Position numbers and translations under genes: made by a program. A stretch of 22,131 bases of DNA from Oscillibacter sp. (GTDB lineage: Bacteria; Bacillota; Clostridia; Oscillospirales; Oscillospiraceae), in assembly GCA_003522105.1 (NCBI GenBank), contig DPGF01000017.1:1-22131 (forward strand), read 5' to 3'. This document shows, piece by piece, positions 1-7,232 of this stretch; within the stretch, counting starts at the first letter, position 1; each line of letters opens with the position of its first letter. The notes beneath the pieces were generated by a model that saw only the letters and a program-made list of their open reading frames with translations, had not been told where the DNA came from and ran no database searches.

Positions 1-1614
1 GAGGTGTACGAGGGCGTTGTCCTCGGCGGGGCGGACAAGTTTTTCGGGCTCGATGACTTGAATCTGTGGCTGCGGCGGCACCGCTACGCGGCCTACGATA
101 TGAACGTGCTGCTGCCCATCGCGCATCTGTGCGTCGAGCGCGCCGTGCGGACAAGGCTGATCGACGAGCGCCCCGGCGTCGCCGTGATGGCGGAAGAGGC
201 GGCAGGCGAGATCCTGCGCGGCGATCTGCTGCACTACCGGCGCAGCTCGCGCGGCTGGATGTATATCTACGACCTCACGCGGCAGTTTCCCGCCGCGGCG
301 ACCGAGGGCGACCGCCGCATTTTGAAGAATTTCAACGGCTTTGAGGAGATGCTTGCGCAGTTTGATGCGCTTGCCGCGCGCAGCGAGACCTGCAAAGATG
401 CAAGGTCGCTTGTGGAGCTTGCGGCGCTGCTGTACCGCAAGATCTTTATCCGCTATTTTGCTCCTGACCACAACCAGGACATCTTACCAGAGCGCGAAAC
501 GGAAGAGTGGGAGAGCGCAGCCGAGCCGGGCGACATTGAGTGGACGCAGACCGAGCAGCGCGAGCTTCAATACGACAAGGCGGGCGAAGCGTCGGGCGAG
601 AGCCTCACCTTGCCGGACGATGCGCTCGACGGGATCCCGGAGTACCTTGTGCGCAACTTCGGCCCGGGCTTCCGCACGGAGCAGGAGATGGAGGAGATCG
701 AGAGCGCTGTCTGCACCGGTATCCACGAGGAGAGGAAACTCCTCTTTACCGACGGTCTCAGCGCAGAGGCTTACGAGGGCAATGAGCCGCGCGCCCAGTC
801 GCTGCGCGCGAGCCGGGAGAGCAATCTCAACATGCTCGAAGGGCACGAGGACGCGGCACGCCAGGGGATCCGCAGCATTGAGCAGGCCTTTCGCAATGCG
901 CTCAGCCTGCGCAGCGAGCCGGAGATCTACCGCGCCGACCACGGCGTGCTGCGCAACAATGCACTCTGGAAGGTCGGCCGCTGCGAGAACCCGCAGCTTT
1001 TTGAAAAGATCGTCCGGCAGGAGCCATCTGCCGTGGTCGTGGAGCTGCTCATTGACGCAAGCGGCTCGCAGAGCGTGCGGCAGAGCATGGTGGCGCTGCA
1101 AAGCTACCTCTTCAGTGCGGCGCTCAGCCGCATTCAGATCCCGCACCGCGTGATGAGCTACTGCACTTACGGCAACTACACGGTGCTGCGGCGCTTCCGC
1201 GACTACGACGACAAGAGCGAGGCCGACCGCCGTATTCTGGAATACCGCGCCACATCCAATAACCGCGACGGGCTCGCGCTGGCCGCGGCGGGACTCGACC
1301 TTAAAAAGCGGCATGAGGAGCACAAGATCGTCATTGTCTTCAGCGACGGATTGCCCAACGACATGGTCAGCGGCCGCAAGCGCGAGGGAATGCCGGAAAC
1401 CTATGTCGGCGACGCCGCCATCCGCGACACCTGCTTTCAGGTGCGAAAGCTGCGGCGGGAAGGCGCTCGGGTCATCGGTATTTTCCTTGGCGAGGACGGA
1501 GAGCTTGAAAACGAGCGCATGATCTACGGCGCGTCGTTCCTGCGCATCCGCCGGGCGGAGGACTTTGCAGGAAGTGCCGGCAGACGCCTGAGCGAAACGC
1601 TGCTGAACCTTTGA
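1..1614 (+). CDS. VWA-domain protein, CobT/NorD type (5' end outside window)
   Basis: The reading frame is open from the first base, so the gene almost certainly starts upstream; the GTG at 4 is only the first possible start inside the window. About 537 codons are visible. The C-terminal third is a von Willebrand A domain: a metal-ion-dependent adhesion site DASGS is encoded at 1054-1068, a TSNNRDG segment at about 1252-1272, and a second acidic motif SDG at 1342-1350. The middle is rich in Glu and Asp, as in CobT and NorD proteins. Known family members work with a MoxR-type AAA+ ATPase (CobS/NorQ) to insert metals into or remodel an enzyme. By inference the partner ATPase lies upstream, outside this window. 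No signal peptide or membrane segment is visible. The client cannot be named: no nor or cob gene is in view. Confidence 0.85.
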   Translation, partial: EVYEGVVLGGADKFFGLDDLNLWLRRHRYAAYDMNVLLPIAHLCVERAVRTRLIDERPGVAVMAEEAAGEILRGDLLHYRRSSRGWMYIYDLTRQFPAAATEGDRRILKNFNGFEEMLAQFDALAARSETCKDARSLVELAALLYRKIFIRYFAPDHNQDILPERETEEWESAAEPGDIEWTQTEQRELQYDKAGEASGESLTLPDDALDGIPEYLVRNFGPGFRTEQEMEEIESAVCTGIHEERKLLFTDGLSAEAYEGNEPRAQSLRASRESNLNMLEGHEDAARQGIRSIEQAFRNALSLRSEPEIYRADHGVLRNNALWKVGRCENPQLFEKIVRQEPSAVVVELLIDASGSQSVRQSMVALQSYLFSAALSRIQIPHRVMSYCTYGNYTVLRRFRDYDDKSEADRRILEYRATSNNRDGLALAAAGLDLKKRHEEHKIVIVFSDGLPNDMVSGRKREGMPETYVGDAAIRDTCFQVRKLRREGARVIGIFLGEDGELENERMIYGASFLRIRRAEDFAGSAGRRLSETLLNL

Positions 1615-1660
1615 TGACGGCGGAGCAAACGCTGCCTGAAAGAAAGATTTATTGGAGAAA

Positions 1661-1705
1661 AAAGGAACCCGTCGGTTTGCAAACCGGTGGGTTCCTTTTT
1701 TTGCC
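1661..1705. terminator. Bidirectional intrinsic terminator
   Basis: Arms 1661-1678 and 1681-1698 pair over up to 18 positions with two G-T wobbles. A-rich sequence lies before the hairpin and a T-tract after it, so it can end both the VWA gene on the plus strand and the convergent LysR gene on the minus strand. Confidence 0.85.
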
Positions 1706-1708
1706 TTG

Positions 1709-2617
1709 TCATTTTTCGCCGGGCTGCGGCGTGTTGTCGAGCAGCATCTGCCGCAGCCGCTTGGCGGCGACGCTCAGCGGCTGCGTTTTGCGCTGGTAGA
1801 GATACAGCTCGCGCGGCGCGATCGGCTCGGTCAGCGTGACGGGATAGATGCCGCTTTCTTCCGGCGAGCCGAAAAGCATCTCATGCGGCACAAAGCCGAC
1901 GCCGAGGTTGCTCTGCACCACGGGCAGCACCTGCGCCGTGGTCTCCACCTCAACGTCGGGGGCGAAGGCGAGATCGTGACGCAGGAAAAGCTCTGCATAG
2001 AAGTCATGCGACGAGGTGCCCTCGATCAGGCTGATGATCGGGTATTCGGCGAGCTTTTGCAGGGAGACGGCCTCCTTTGTGAGTTCCGGAAAGGCGGAAC
2101 CGCAGATGGGGATCTCCTGGATCTCGTCAATTTTCTGCGCGCTGAGCGAATCCGGTACGGAAGCGCCCTTTGCCAGGATCGCAAAGTCAGCAAGACCGTT
2201 CTGCACGGCGGCAAGGCCGTCGGGCGCGGAGTGGTTCGTCAGGCAGATGCGCACGTGCGGATATTCGCGGCGATAGCGCGCGAGCACCTGCAAAATACGG
2301 GCGCGCAGGGCAAGGCTGCTGGCGGCGATGTGAACGATGCCGCTTTGCAGGCTCTGGTCGGAAAGGATCTCCGCTTCGCCGGCCTCAATGCTTTCAAAGG
2401 CGACGGCAATGTGCGCGTAGAGCTTTTTCCCCTCCGGCGTGAGGCGTACGCCCTGCGGCGAGCGGAAGAACAGCGCGCAGCCAAGCTCGGATTCGAGCCG
2501 GCGGATCATGCGTGTCACGTTGGGCTGGTTGTTGTAAAGGGCGGCGGCAGCCTGCGAAAAGCTGCGGTATTTGGCCGCATAGTAAAAGATGCGGTAGCTG
2601 TCGTAACTGATGTTCAT
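1709..2617 (-). CDS. LysR-family transcriptional regulator
   Basis: This 302-residue protein has normal LysR length. An N-terminal winged helix-turn-helix (roughly residues 18-46, with SFSQAAAALYNNQPNVTR) is followed by a periplasmic-binding-protein-like effector domain. It is cytoplasmic and DNA-binding. It is divergent from the permease gene at 2950, the usual arrangement in which a LysR protein controls its neighbour in response to the transported compound; that link is inferred. The ATG at 2617 has only a weak ribosome site: the GGGGAG stretch lies about 12-13 bases upstream and could pair with a CTCC just before the start. A good promoter lies about 100 bases upstream (2718-2746). The effector cannot be read from the sequence. 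Confidence 0.9.
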   Translation of the reverse strand: MNISYDSYRIFYYAAKYRSFSQAAAALYNNQPNVTRMIRRLESELGCALFFRSPQGVRLTPEGKKLYAHIAVAFESIEAGEAEILSDQSLQSGIVHIAASSLALRARILQVLARYRREYPHVRICLTNHSAPDGLAAVQNGLADFAILAKGASVPDSLSAQKIDEIQEIPICGSAFPELTKEAVSLQKLAEYPIISLIEGTSSHDFYAELFLRHDLAFAPDVEVETTAQVLPVVQSNLGVGFVPHEMLFGSPEESGIYPVTLTEPIAPRELYLYQRKTQPLSVAAKRLRQMLLDNTPQPGEK

Positions 2618-2717
2618 AATGGAGAAAGGCTCCCCTGAAAAATATCTGAAAAATAAGCGGGCGGTTTACGCGGCGGCGGACAAAACGGCAGTCCGCACCG
2701 CGCAGATCTTTTTATTC

Positions 2718-2746
2718 ATTGTAGCAGAAGCGCGGCATGGGTGCAA
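2718..2746 (-). promoter_or_regulatory. Predicted sigma-70 promoter of the LysR gene
   Basis: On the minus strand TTGCAC is followed after 17 bases by TACAAT, with TGC just before the -10 box (extended -10). The predicted transcript starts near 2711 and carries a leader of about 90 bases. Confidence 0.65.
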
Positions 2747-2804
2747 GCCCGCGTTTTTTATGTCGAGCGGGAGGAAAACTTGACAAAAAGTAAACGCCGT
2801 TTCA

Positions 2805-2823
2805 TGCGGCAAAAAATGCCGCA
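2805..2823. promoter_or_regulatory. 19-bp dyad, candidate operator
   Basis: TGCGGCAAAAAATGCCGCA is a perfect 7-bp inverted repeat around a 5-base spacer, in the LysR/permease divergent region. No T-tract follows it, so an operator is more likely than a terminator. It does not fit the classical T-N11-A LysR box exactly. Confidence 0.4.
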
Positions 2824-2854
2824 AACGCAAGGAAAACGCCGGGGCATAACAAAA

Positions 2855-2873
2855 TGACATATCTGCCATGTCA
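2855..2873. promoter_or_regulatory. Second 19-bp dyad, candidate activator site
   Basis: TGACATATCTGCCATGTCA has 6-bp arms around a 7-base spacer. It starts 50 bases after the dyad at 2805, and its centre is about 54 bases upstream of the predicted permease transcription start, a position typical for LysR binding. Confidence 0.4.
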
Positions 2874-2882
2874 AGAAGATAT

Positions 2883-2911
2883 TTCGTTTCTTTCGCAGGG
2901 GTGAGTATAAT
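2883..2911 (+). promoter_or_regulatory. Predicted promoter of the permease operon
   Basis: A perfect TATAAT lies at 2906-2911. The -35 region 17 bases upstream is poor, which fits an activator-dependent promoter. Transcription would start near 2918, which makes the TTG at 2920 an unlikely start codon and supports the ATG at 2950. Confidence 0.5.
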
Positions 2912-2949
2912 GGCTCGCGTTGAAGATTTATCGGATAGGGAGGACTATC

Positions 2950-4314
2950 ATGTTTGCACAGATCGTGGCAATTTGTATTTTCCTTGCAATGTTTATGCTT
3001 ATCATTCTGGATAAGTTTGAGCGGCATTACGTTACGCTCGGCAGCGGCGCGCTCGTGCTCGTGCTGGTGTTCGGCGTCTGCATGCGCTCGATAAGCGCCA
3101 TTTGGGAGACGCTCAACCTCGGCGCGTTTTTCCAGAGCACATTCTGGTACGGCGCAAGTGAGGAGAGCACGGCGGGCATCAACTGGTCGACGGTGGTCTT
3201 TATCGCAGGGATGATGATCATGGTCGAAGGACTTGGCAAGGCGGGCTTTTTCCGCTGGCTGTGCCTGACGCTTGCCAAGCTCGTGCGCTATCGCACGGTG
3301 CCGCTGCTCATCTGCTTTATGGCGCTTTCCGCATTCCTTGCAATGTTCATCGACAGCATCACGGTCGTGCTGTTTCTTGCCACCGTTACGCTCGAGCTGG
3401 CGCAGACGATGAAATTCGACCCCGTGCCGATGATCTTATCAGAGATCTTCTGCGCAAATCTGGGCGGCGCGGCGACGATGTGCGGCGACCCGCCGAACAT
3501 CATCATCGGCACCTCGCTTGGCTACACATTCTTCGACTTTATCGAAAATACCGGCGTGGTCGTGGCGGTCTGCTTTGTGCTGATCCTCATTTATTTTACG
3601 TTCTGCTTCCGCAAGGAACTCAAGCGCGCCGAGCAGGCCAACGGCGGCCCTGTCACCTGCCCTGAGCCTTCCACGGCCATCAAAAACAAGGCGGCGTTCC
3701 TCTCGAGCGCGGTGGTGTTTCTGATCGCGGTTGCGCTGCTCATCACCCATGCGCAGACGGAACTGACCGTTGCCTGCATCGGCGTGATCGTTGCGGCGCT
3801 GACGCTCGTCGTTTTGGGCTTGACCAGCGGCAAAAAATCTGTTATAGAAATTATGAGAGGCGTGGACTATCAGACGCTGCTCTTTTTCATCGGCCTGTTT
3901 GTTTCTGTGGCGGGGCTTGAAAAGACCGGCGTTCTCAATGTGATCGCAAACTTCATCATGTCTGTCAGTCAGGGCAATATTGCAGTCATCGTGATCATTA
4001 TTCTGTGGGTCTCGGCCATCACGAGCGCTTTTGTCGACAATATCCCCTTTGCCGCCACCATGATCCCCGTGATCCGTGCCATCGCCGCGGCAGAGGGCAT
4101 GGACATCGGCGTGCTTGCCTGGGCGCTTTCCCTCGGCACCGACCTTGGCGGCAACGCGACGCCCATCGGCGCGAGCGCCAACGTTGTCGGCACTTCAGCC
4201 TCCGCCAAGGGCGGATACCCCATCGGCTGGGGACGCTACTGCAAGTATTGTGTCCCTGCGACCATCATTGTTATGGCGGCGTCCACGGTTTATCTGTTCC
4301 TGCGTTATCTGTAA
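2950..4314 (+). CDS. ArsB/NhaD/SLC13-type (ion transporter superfamily) permease
   Basis: The protein is 454 residues from the ATG at 2950, which has an AGGGAGG ribosome site at 2937-2943, six bases upstream; an in-frame TTG at 2920 lacks one. It is a hydrophobic inner-membrane protein with about 10-12 segments. Two related substrate-site motifs mark the inverted halves: GGAATMCGDPPN near residues 172-183 and GGNATPIGASAN near 400-411. FIDSIT (133-138) and AFVDNIP (360-366) are the matching Asp-containing segments. This is the P-protein/ArsB/NhaD branch of the superfamily, whose members move arsenite, sodium or dicarboxylates. No arsenic-resistance gene is adjacent, so a carboxylate or cation is more likely. 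The gene is divergent from a LysR regulator and is followed 23 bases later by the kinase-like pair, probably in one transcript. Confidence 0.85.
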   Translation: MFAQIVAICIFLAMFMLIILDKFERHYVTLGSGALVLVLVFGVCMRSISAIWETLNLGAFFQSTFWYGASEESTAGINWSTVVFIAGMMIMVEGLGKAGFFRWLCLTLAKLVRYRTVPLLICFMALSAFLAMFIDSITVVLFLATVTLELAQTMKFDPVPMILSEIFCANLGGAATMCGDPPNIIIGTSLGYTFFDFIENTGVVVAVCFVLILIYFTFCFRKELKRAEQANGGPVTCPEPSTAIKNKAAFLSSAVVFLIAVALLITHAQTELTVACIGVIVAALTLVVLGLTSGKKSVIEIMRGVDYQTLLFFIGLFVSVAGLEKTGVLNVIANFIMSVSQGNIAVIVIIILWVSAITSAFVDNIPFAATMIPVIRAIAAAEGMDIGVLAWALSLGTDLGGNATPIGASANVVGTSASAKGGYPIGWGRYCKYCVPATIIVMAASTVYLFLRYL

Positions 4315-4337
4315 AATAAAAAAAGGAGTGCGAGGCT

Positions 4338-4937
4338 ATGAAAAACCAGATCATCATTGCGCTGGGCCGCGAGCACGGCAGCGGCGGACATTACATCGCC
4401 GATATGATCGCCAAGGAGTTTGGCATCAAGCTTTACGATAAGGACTCCATCGAGGCGGAGATCGTTTCGGATGGATACAGCGAAGAGCTGATCCGCAAGA
4501 TGGACGAAAAGCCCGTCAACTTTTTCGCCTCCCGCCGCGTCGGAAAGTACTCCAATTCGCTGGAAGTCAACGTGGCGGAGAAGACCTTTGCCATGCTGCG
4601 CAGCAAGGCGGCAAGCGGCGAGAGCTTTCTGATCATCGGCCGCTGCGGCGAGCAGGTGCTCAAGGATAACCCCAACCTGATCAGCATTTTCATCTGCGGC
4701 AACCAGCAGTTCAAGCTCATGCGCGTCATGGATAAGCTGGGTGTCGATGCGGAGAAGGCCATTGAGGAGATCAAGGCGGTTGACCGTTCCCGCAAGAATT
4801 ACCACAACTACTACTGCGAGACGAAGTGGGGCGATGCGCGCGGCTATGACATGACCATCAAGAGCGATGTGCTCGGCTGCGAGGAGACGGCAAAGATGCT
4901 GATCGCCTACATTCGCAGCTTCATGGAGCAGGAGTAA
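4338..4937 (+). CDS. Cytidylate-kinase-like family protein, copy 1
   Basis: This 199-residue cytosolic protein belongs to the cytidylate-kinase-like P-loop family. The start is GREHGSGGHYIA, where canonical CMP kinase has a Walker A ending in GKS or GKT; here the lysine position is Gly. An IIGRCGEQVL segment lies mid-protein and a conserved KWGDARGYD motif near the C-terminus. The ATG at 4338 follows AAGGAG at 4323-4328. The substrate of this family is not established; it is separate from the housekeeping Cmk, so nucleotide kinase activity is only an inference. A paralogue follows 40 bases downstream and the permease precedes by 23 bases, suggesting cotranscription. Confidence 0.85.
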   Translation: MKNQIIIALGREHGSGGHYIADMIAKEFGIKLYDKDSIEAEIVSDGYSEELIRKMDEKPVNFFASRRVGKYSNSLEVNVAEKTFAMLRSKAASGESFLIIGRCGEQVLKDNPNLISIFICGNQQFKLMRVMDKLGVDAEKAIEEIKAVDRSRKNYHNYYCETKWGDARGYDMTIKSDVLGCEETAKMLIAYIRSFMEQE

Positions 4938-4977
4938 AAAACGATCGGAACATTGAAGCGGAAGGAGCGAAGATACG

Positions 4978-5556
4978 ATGAAAAACAGGATCGTCACCAT
5001 CAGCCGTGAATTCGGCAGCGGCGGACGTACCATCGGCAAAAAGGTCGCGGAAAAGCTCGGTATTCCCTGCTACGACTCAGAACTGATCCAGAAGATCGCC
5101 GAGGAGAGCGGCTTTGCGGAGAATTACGTCAAGGAGGCGGGCGAGTATGCGCCCGGCGGCTTCCTGTCCTCGGTGCTGGCAAACCGCGCATTCGGGCCGA
5201 CCAATGAGGACATTCTCTGGGAGACACAGTGCCGCGTGATCATGGAGCTTGCAGAAAAGGGCCCCTGCGTCATCGTGGGCCGCTGCGCGGACTATCTTTT
5301 GCAGAATAAGGCCGACTGCCTCAAGGTGTTTATCCATGCGGATATGGCGTTCCGTGCCAAGCGCATCGTCGAGGTCTACGGCGAGCGCGAGCAGTCGCCC
5401 GAGCAGCGCCTGCGCGACAAGGACAAGCGCCGCGCAGCGTACCACCGTTTTTACACGGATATGAAGTGGGGCGATGCGAGAAATTATCACATCGCGCTCG
5501 ACAGCGGCGCACTCGGCATCGACAAATGCGCTGATATGATCGCAAGCCTCTATTAA
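4978..5556 (+). CDS. Cytidylate-kinase-like family protein, copy 2
   Basis: This 192-residue paralogue of the preceding gene starts with SREFGSGGRTIGKK, which again lacks the Walker A lysine. It contains IVGRCADYLL and ends in a KWGDARNYH motif. The two copies align along their full length but are clearly diverged, so the duplication is old. The ribosome site GGAAGGAG lies about 10 bases before the ATG. It is the last gene of the run and is followed by a strong hairpin terminator. Its substrate is unknown; a regulatory or nucleotide-binding role is as possible as catalysis. Confidence 0.85.
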   Translation: MKNRIVTISREFGSGGRTIGKKVAEKLGIPCYDSELIQKIAEESGFAENYVKEAGEYAPGGFLSSVLANRAFGPTNEDILWETQCRVIMELAEKGPCVIVGRCADYLLQNKADCLKVFIHADMAFRAKRIVEVYGEREQSPEQRLRDKDKRRAAYHRFYTDMKWGDARNYHIALDSGALGIDKCADMIASLY

Positions 5557-5584
5557 GGCTGGAGATCGGCGGTTCAAAAAAAGA

Positions 5585-5621
5585 AAAAAGGGAGAAGCTG
5601 CATAGCAGCTTCTCCCTTTTT
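5585..5621. terminator. Bidirectional intrinsic terminator
   Basis: A perfect 12-bp stem (5590-5601 with 5605-5616) has a 3-base loop and is flanked by A-tract and T-tract. It separates the convergent kinase-like gene and the DUF4317 gene. Confidence 0.92.
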
Positions 5622-5622
5622 A

Positions 5623-6774
5623 TCAGTTTTCTTTGGCGAGACCGGGGATATTGACACCGATGCCGTTGACCTCCACGCCGTCGTCGGCGGGAATGAGCAG
5701 GTACTTGCGCCCGTCGATGACGCGCGCTTCGATCATGTAGCTGTTCTCCGGCGCGACGCTGATCTTGACCTCGGGCGTTGTGATCTCAAACTTTTTGCTC
5801 TCGATGATGTTGTTCGGGTTCAGCGCGGCGTTTTCGCCGTATTGTGCGTCGCATTCGCGCTGAAACGCTTCGATCTGCTCGTCTGCAATGCCGCTGTTTG
5901 CGAGGATGCCGCCCACGTCGCTTGCCGTCAGCTCCAGCGGCTCGGGGTCTCGGCTCTCCTTGTGATCCTCGATGCGGGCACGAATTTGCTCATGCACGGA
6001 CTGGACAACATCGTAGCTGCAATCCTTGTCGAGCGCGTCTGCAAGCGCCGAGCCGAAGGCGTTCTTCTGCTCCTCGGCGGACATCGGCGGTTCAACGCGA
6101 AAGAGCGCGTCGATGACCTCCTCGTGCAGCTCGGCGGCATTTTTCGAGTAGAAAAGCACATTGTAGATGTTCGCCGAGCGGCCGTCGAAGGCGGGATAGA
6201 GGAAGCCGAGCTCTGGCGGGGAAGCGATGTAGCCCGTAGAGCTTGAGTGGAACTCGCTCTGGTCGAGATCGTAGCGCAGCTCAAGCGTCGGCGCCTTGAC
6301 GGGGCAGATGGAGCAGACGAAATACTTAAAGGCCTCGCTCGAGGCATCGTGCTGCAATTCGTCATCCTTGCCGCGGTGAGGCACGTCGTAAGCGTCGGCG
6401 GCAAGCAGGATCAGATAGTTTGTCTCGCCCATGTCGATGCATTCAATGATCTTGCGGCAAAGCGTCTCGCGCGAGGCGGGATCCTTCAGTTCCGTCTGGC
6501 GCAGCGTCTGCAAGAGGCGGTGCTCGTCGCTGTCGGCCACTTGCTGTGTAGAAAACACCACGTCAACGAGGTTTTTGCCCAGCGCGCCGGAGAGAGATTT
6601 TTTTAAGAGACCTAAGTACATCTCCTGCTCTTCCTGCCGCATGAGACCCATCGAGGCGTCTACCCATGAGATGATCTCGCGGTTGGAGTTGACGTAGCAG
6701 CCGTAAATGCGGCTGAAATTATTTTTATCGAGCCGGAAGCGCCGGCGCAGTTCGTTAAGTTCTTTCTGGTTCAT
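5623..6774 (-). CDS. DUF4317-family protein
   Basis: The protein is 383 residues from the ATG at 6774, which has AGGAAAGGA just upstream; an in-frame TTG at 6795 would put the start ahead of that ribosome site. I recognise the N-terminal pattern (NELRRRFRLDKNNFSRIYGC, then a YVNSNREIISWVDASMG stretch) as DUF4317, a family of unknown function common in Clostridia. No signal peptide, membrane segment or catalytic motif is evident, so it is probably cytoplasmic. Residues 130-200 hold a segment with clustered Cys and His (YFVCSICPVKAP), but a metal site cannot be claimed. The gene stands alone between its own promoter and a terminator. No function is assigned. Confidence 0.85.
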   Translation of the reverse strand: MNQKELNELRRRFRLDKNNFSRIYGCYVNSNREIISWVDASMGLMRQEEQEMYLGLLKKSLSGALGKNLVDVVFSTQQVADSDEHRLLQTLRQTELKDPASRETLCRKIIECIDMGETNYLILLAADAYDVPHRGKDDELQHDASSEAFKYFVCSICPVKAPTLELRYDLDQSEFHSSSTGYIASPPELGFLYPAFDGRSANIYNVLFYSKNAAELHEEVIDALFRVEPPMSAEEQKNAFGSALADALDKDCSYDVVQSVHEQIRARIEDHKESRDPEPLELTASDVGGILANSGIADEQIEAFQRECDAQYGENAALNPNNIIESKKFEITTPEVKISVAPENSYMIEARVIDGRKYLLIPADDGVEVNGIGVNIPGLAKEN

Positions 6775-6810
6775 GGCCTGTCCTTTCCTTTGCAAAGTGT
6801 CGTATAACCG

Positions 6811-6839
6811 ATTTTACCACGCGCCCGCCGCCGCGGCAA
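6811..6839 (-). promoter_or_regulatory. Predicted promoter of the DUF4317 gene
   Basis: On the minus strand TTGCCG is followed after 17 bases by TAAAAT, with TGG before the -10 box. The predicted start near 6804 gives a 30-base leader. Confidence 0.6.
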
Positions 6840-6948
6840 GGGGAGAAGCGGCGTATCAGCGTCCTGCTGTGTCCGAAATGCAAGAGAAGATGCAAAACGC
6901 TTGATGCGGTGAAATGTACGCAATACGCGCACATTATTGACAAATACC

Positions 6949-7123
6949 GTGCAAATCATTGAAAAATTCAATAAAATGTCCGCGTTTCATGGCATCTCAA
7001 CACTGATTTTGTGCCTGCTTTTTATCAAAAAGACTATGGAAACGGAATCGCGATGGCGGTTTTACATAAAAAATGAAAGACACATTGCACTTTCCTCATA
7101 GAAGTGCAGTGATTCTTTCATTT
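6949..7123 (+). other. Candidate leader or small RNA upstream of the antiporter
   Basis: The 458-base gap between 6774 and 7233 holds no convincing ORF, and I see nothing between 6840 and 6948. GTGCAA (6949-6954), 17 bases, then TAAAAT (6972-6977) is a possible plus-strand promoter. The transcript would run about 140 bases into the large hairpin at 7071-7123. It matches no riboswitch class that I recognise. Confidence 0.3.
7071..7123. repeat. 53-base imperfect hairpin in the antiporter leader
   Basis: The outer arms 7071-7080 and 7114-7123 pair over 10 bp. CAC (7081-7083) pairs with GTG (7109-7111), and TGCACTT (7086-7092) pairs with AAGTGCA (7102-7108) around a short loop. Read on the minus strand it is followed by a run of T, and on the plus strand by a weaker T-rich stretch. 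It could be a terminator, an attenuator or the end of a small RNA. Confidence 0.55.
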
Positions 7124-7141
7124 CCTTGTTGATTCTGACTG

Positions 7142-7169
7142 TTGCAAAAAGAGAAAAAGGGGATAGAAT
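7142..7169 (+). promoter_or_regulatory. Predicted proximal promoter of the antiporter gene
   Basis: TTGCAA, 16 bases, then TAGAAT. Transcription would start near 7176 and give a leader of about 57 bases that excludes the upstream hairpin. Confidence 0.5.
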
Positions 7170-7232
7170 AAAGCCTCGCAAAATGAAACGGACAAGAAAT
7201 TCGAAGAATAGAGAACTGGAGAGGAGACCAAC

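Noticed and set aside
484..1323. 279-codon minus-strand frame within the VWA gene
   Set aside because: It is a shadow frame with no ribosome site and no recognisable domain, while the plus frame has an intact MIDAS.
1652..2638. Long plus-strand open frame opposite the LysR gene
   Set aside because: It is the antisense shadow of a clear LysR protein, has no family signature and begins inside the terminator.
2675..2700. GC-rich hairpin (GCGGAC with GTCCGC) in the LysR leader
   Set aside because: The stem has only six pairs with a nine-base loop and no T-tract; such pairing is expected by chance at this base composition.
2920..2949. Upstream TTG start for the permease (10 extra residues)
   Set aside because: The predicted transcription start is near 2918, and the AGGGAGG ribosome site lies after the TTG and serves the ATG at 2950.
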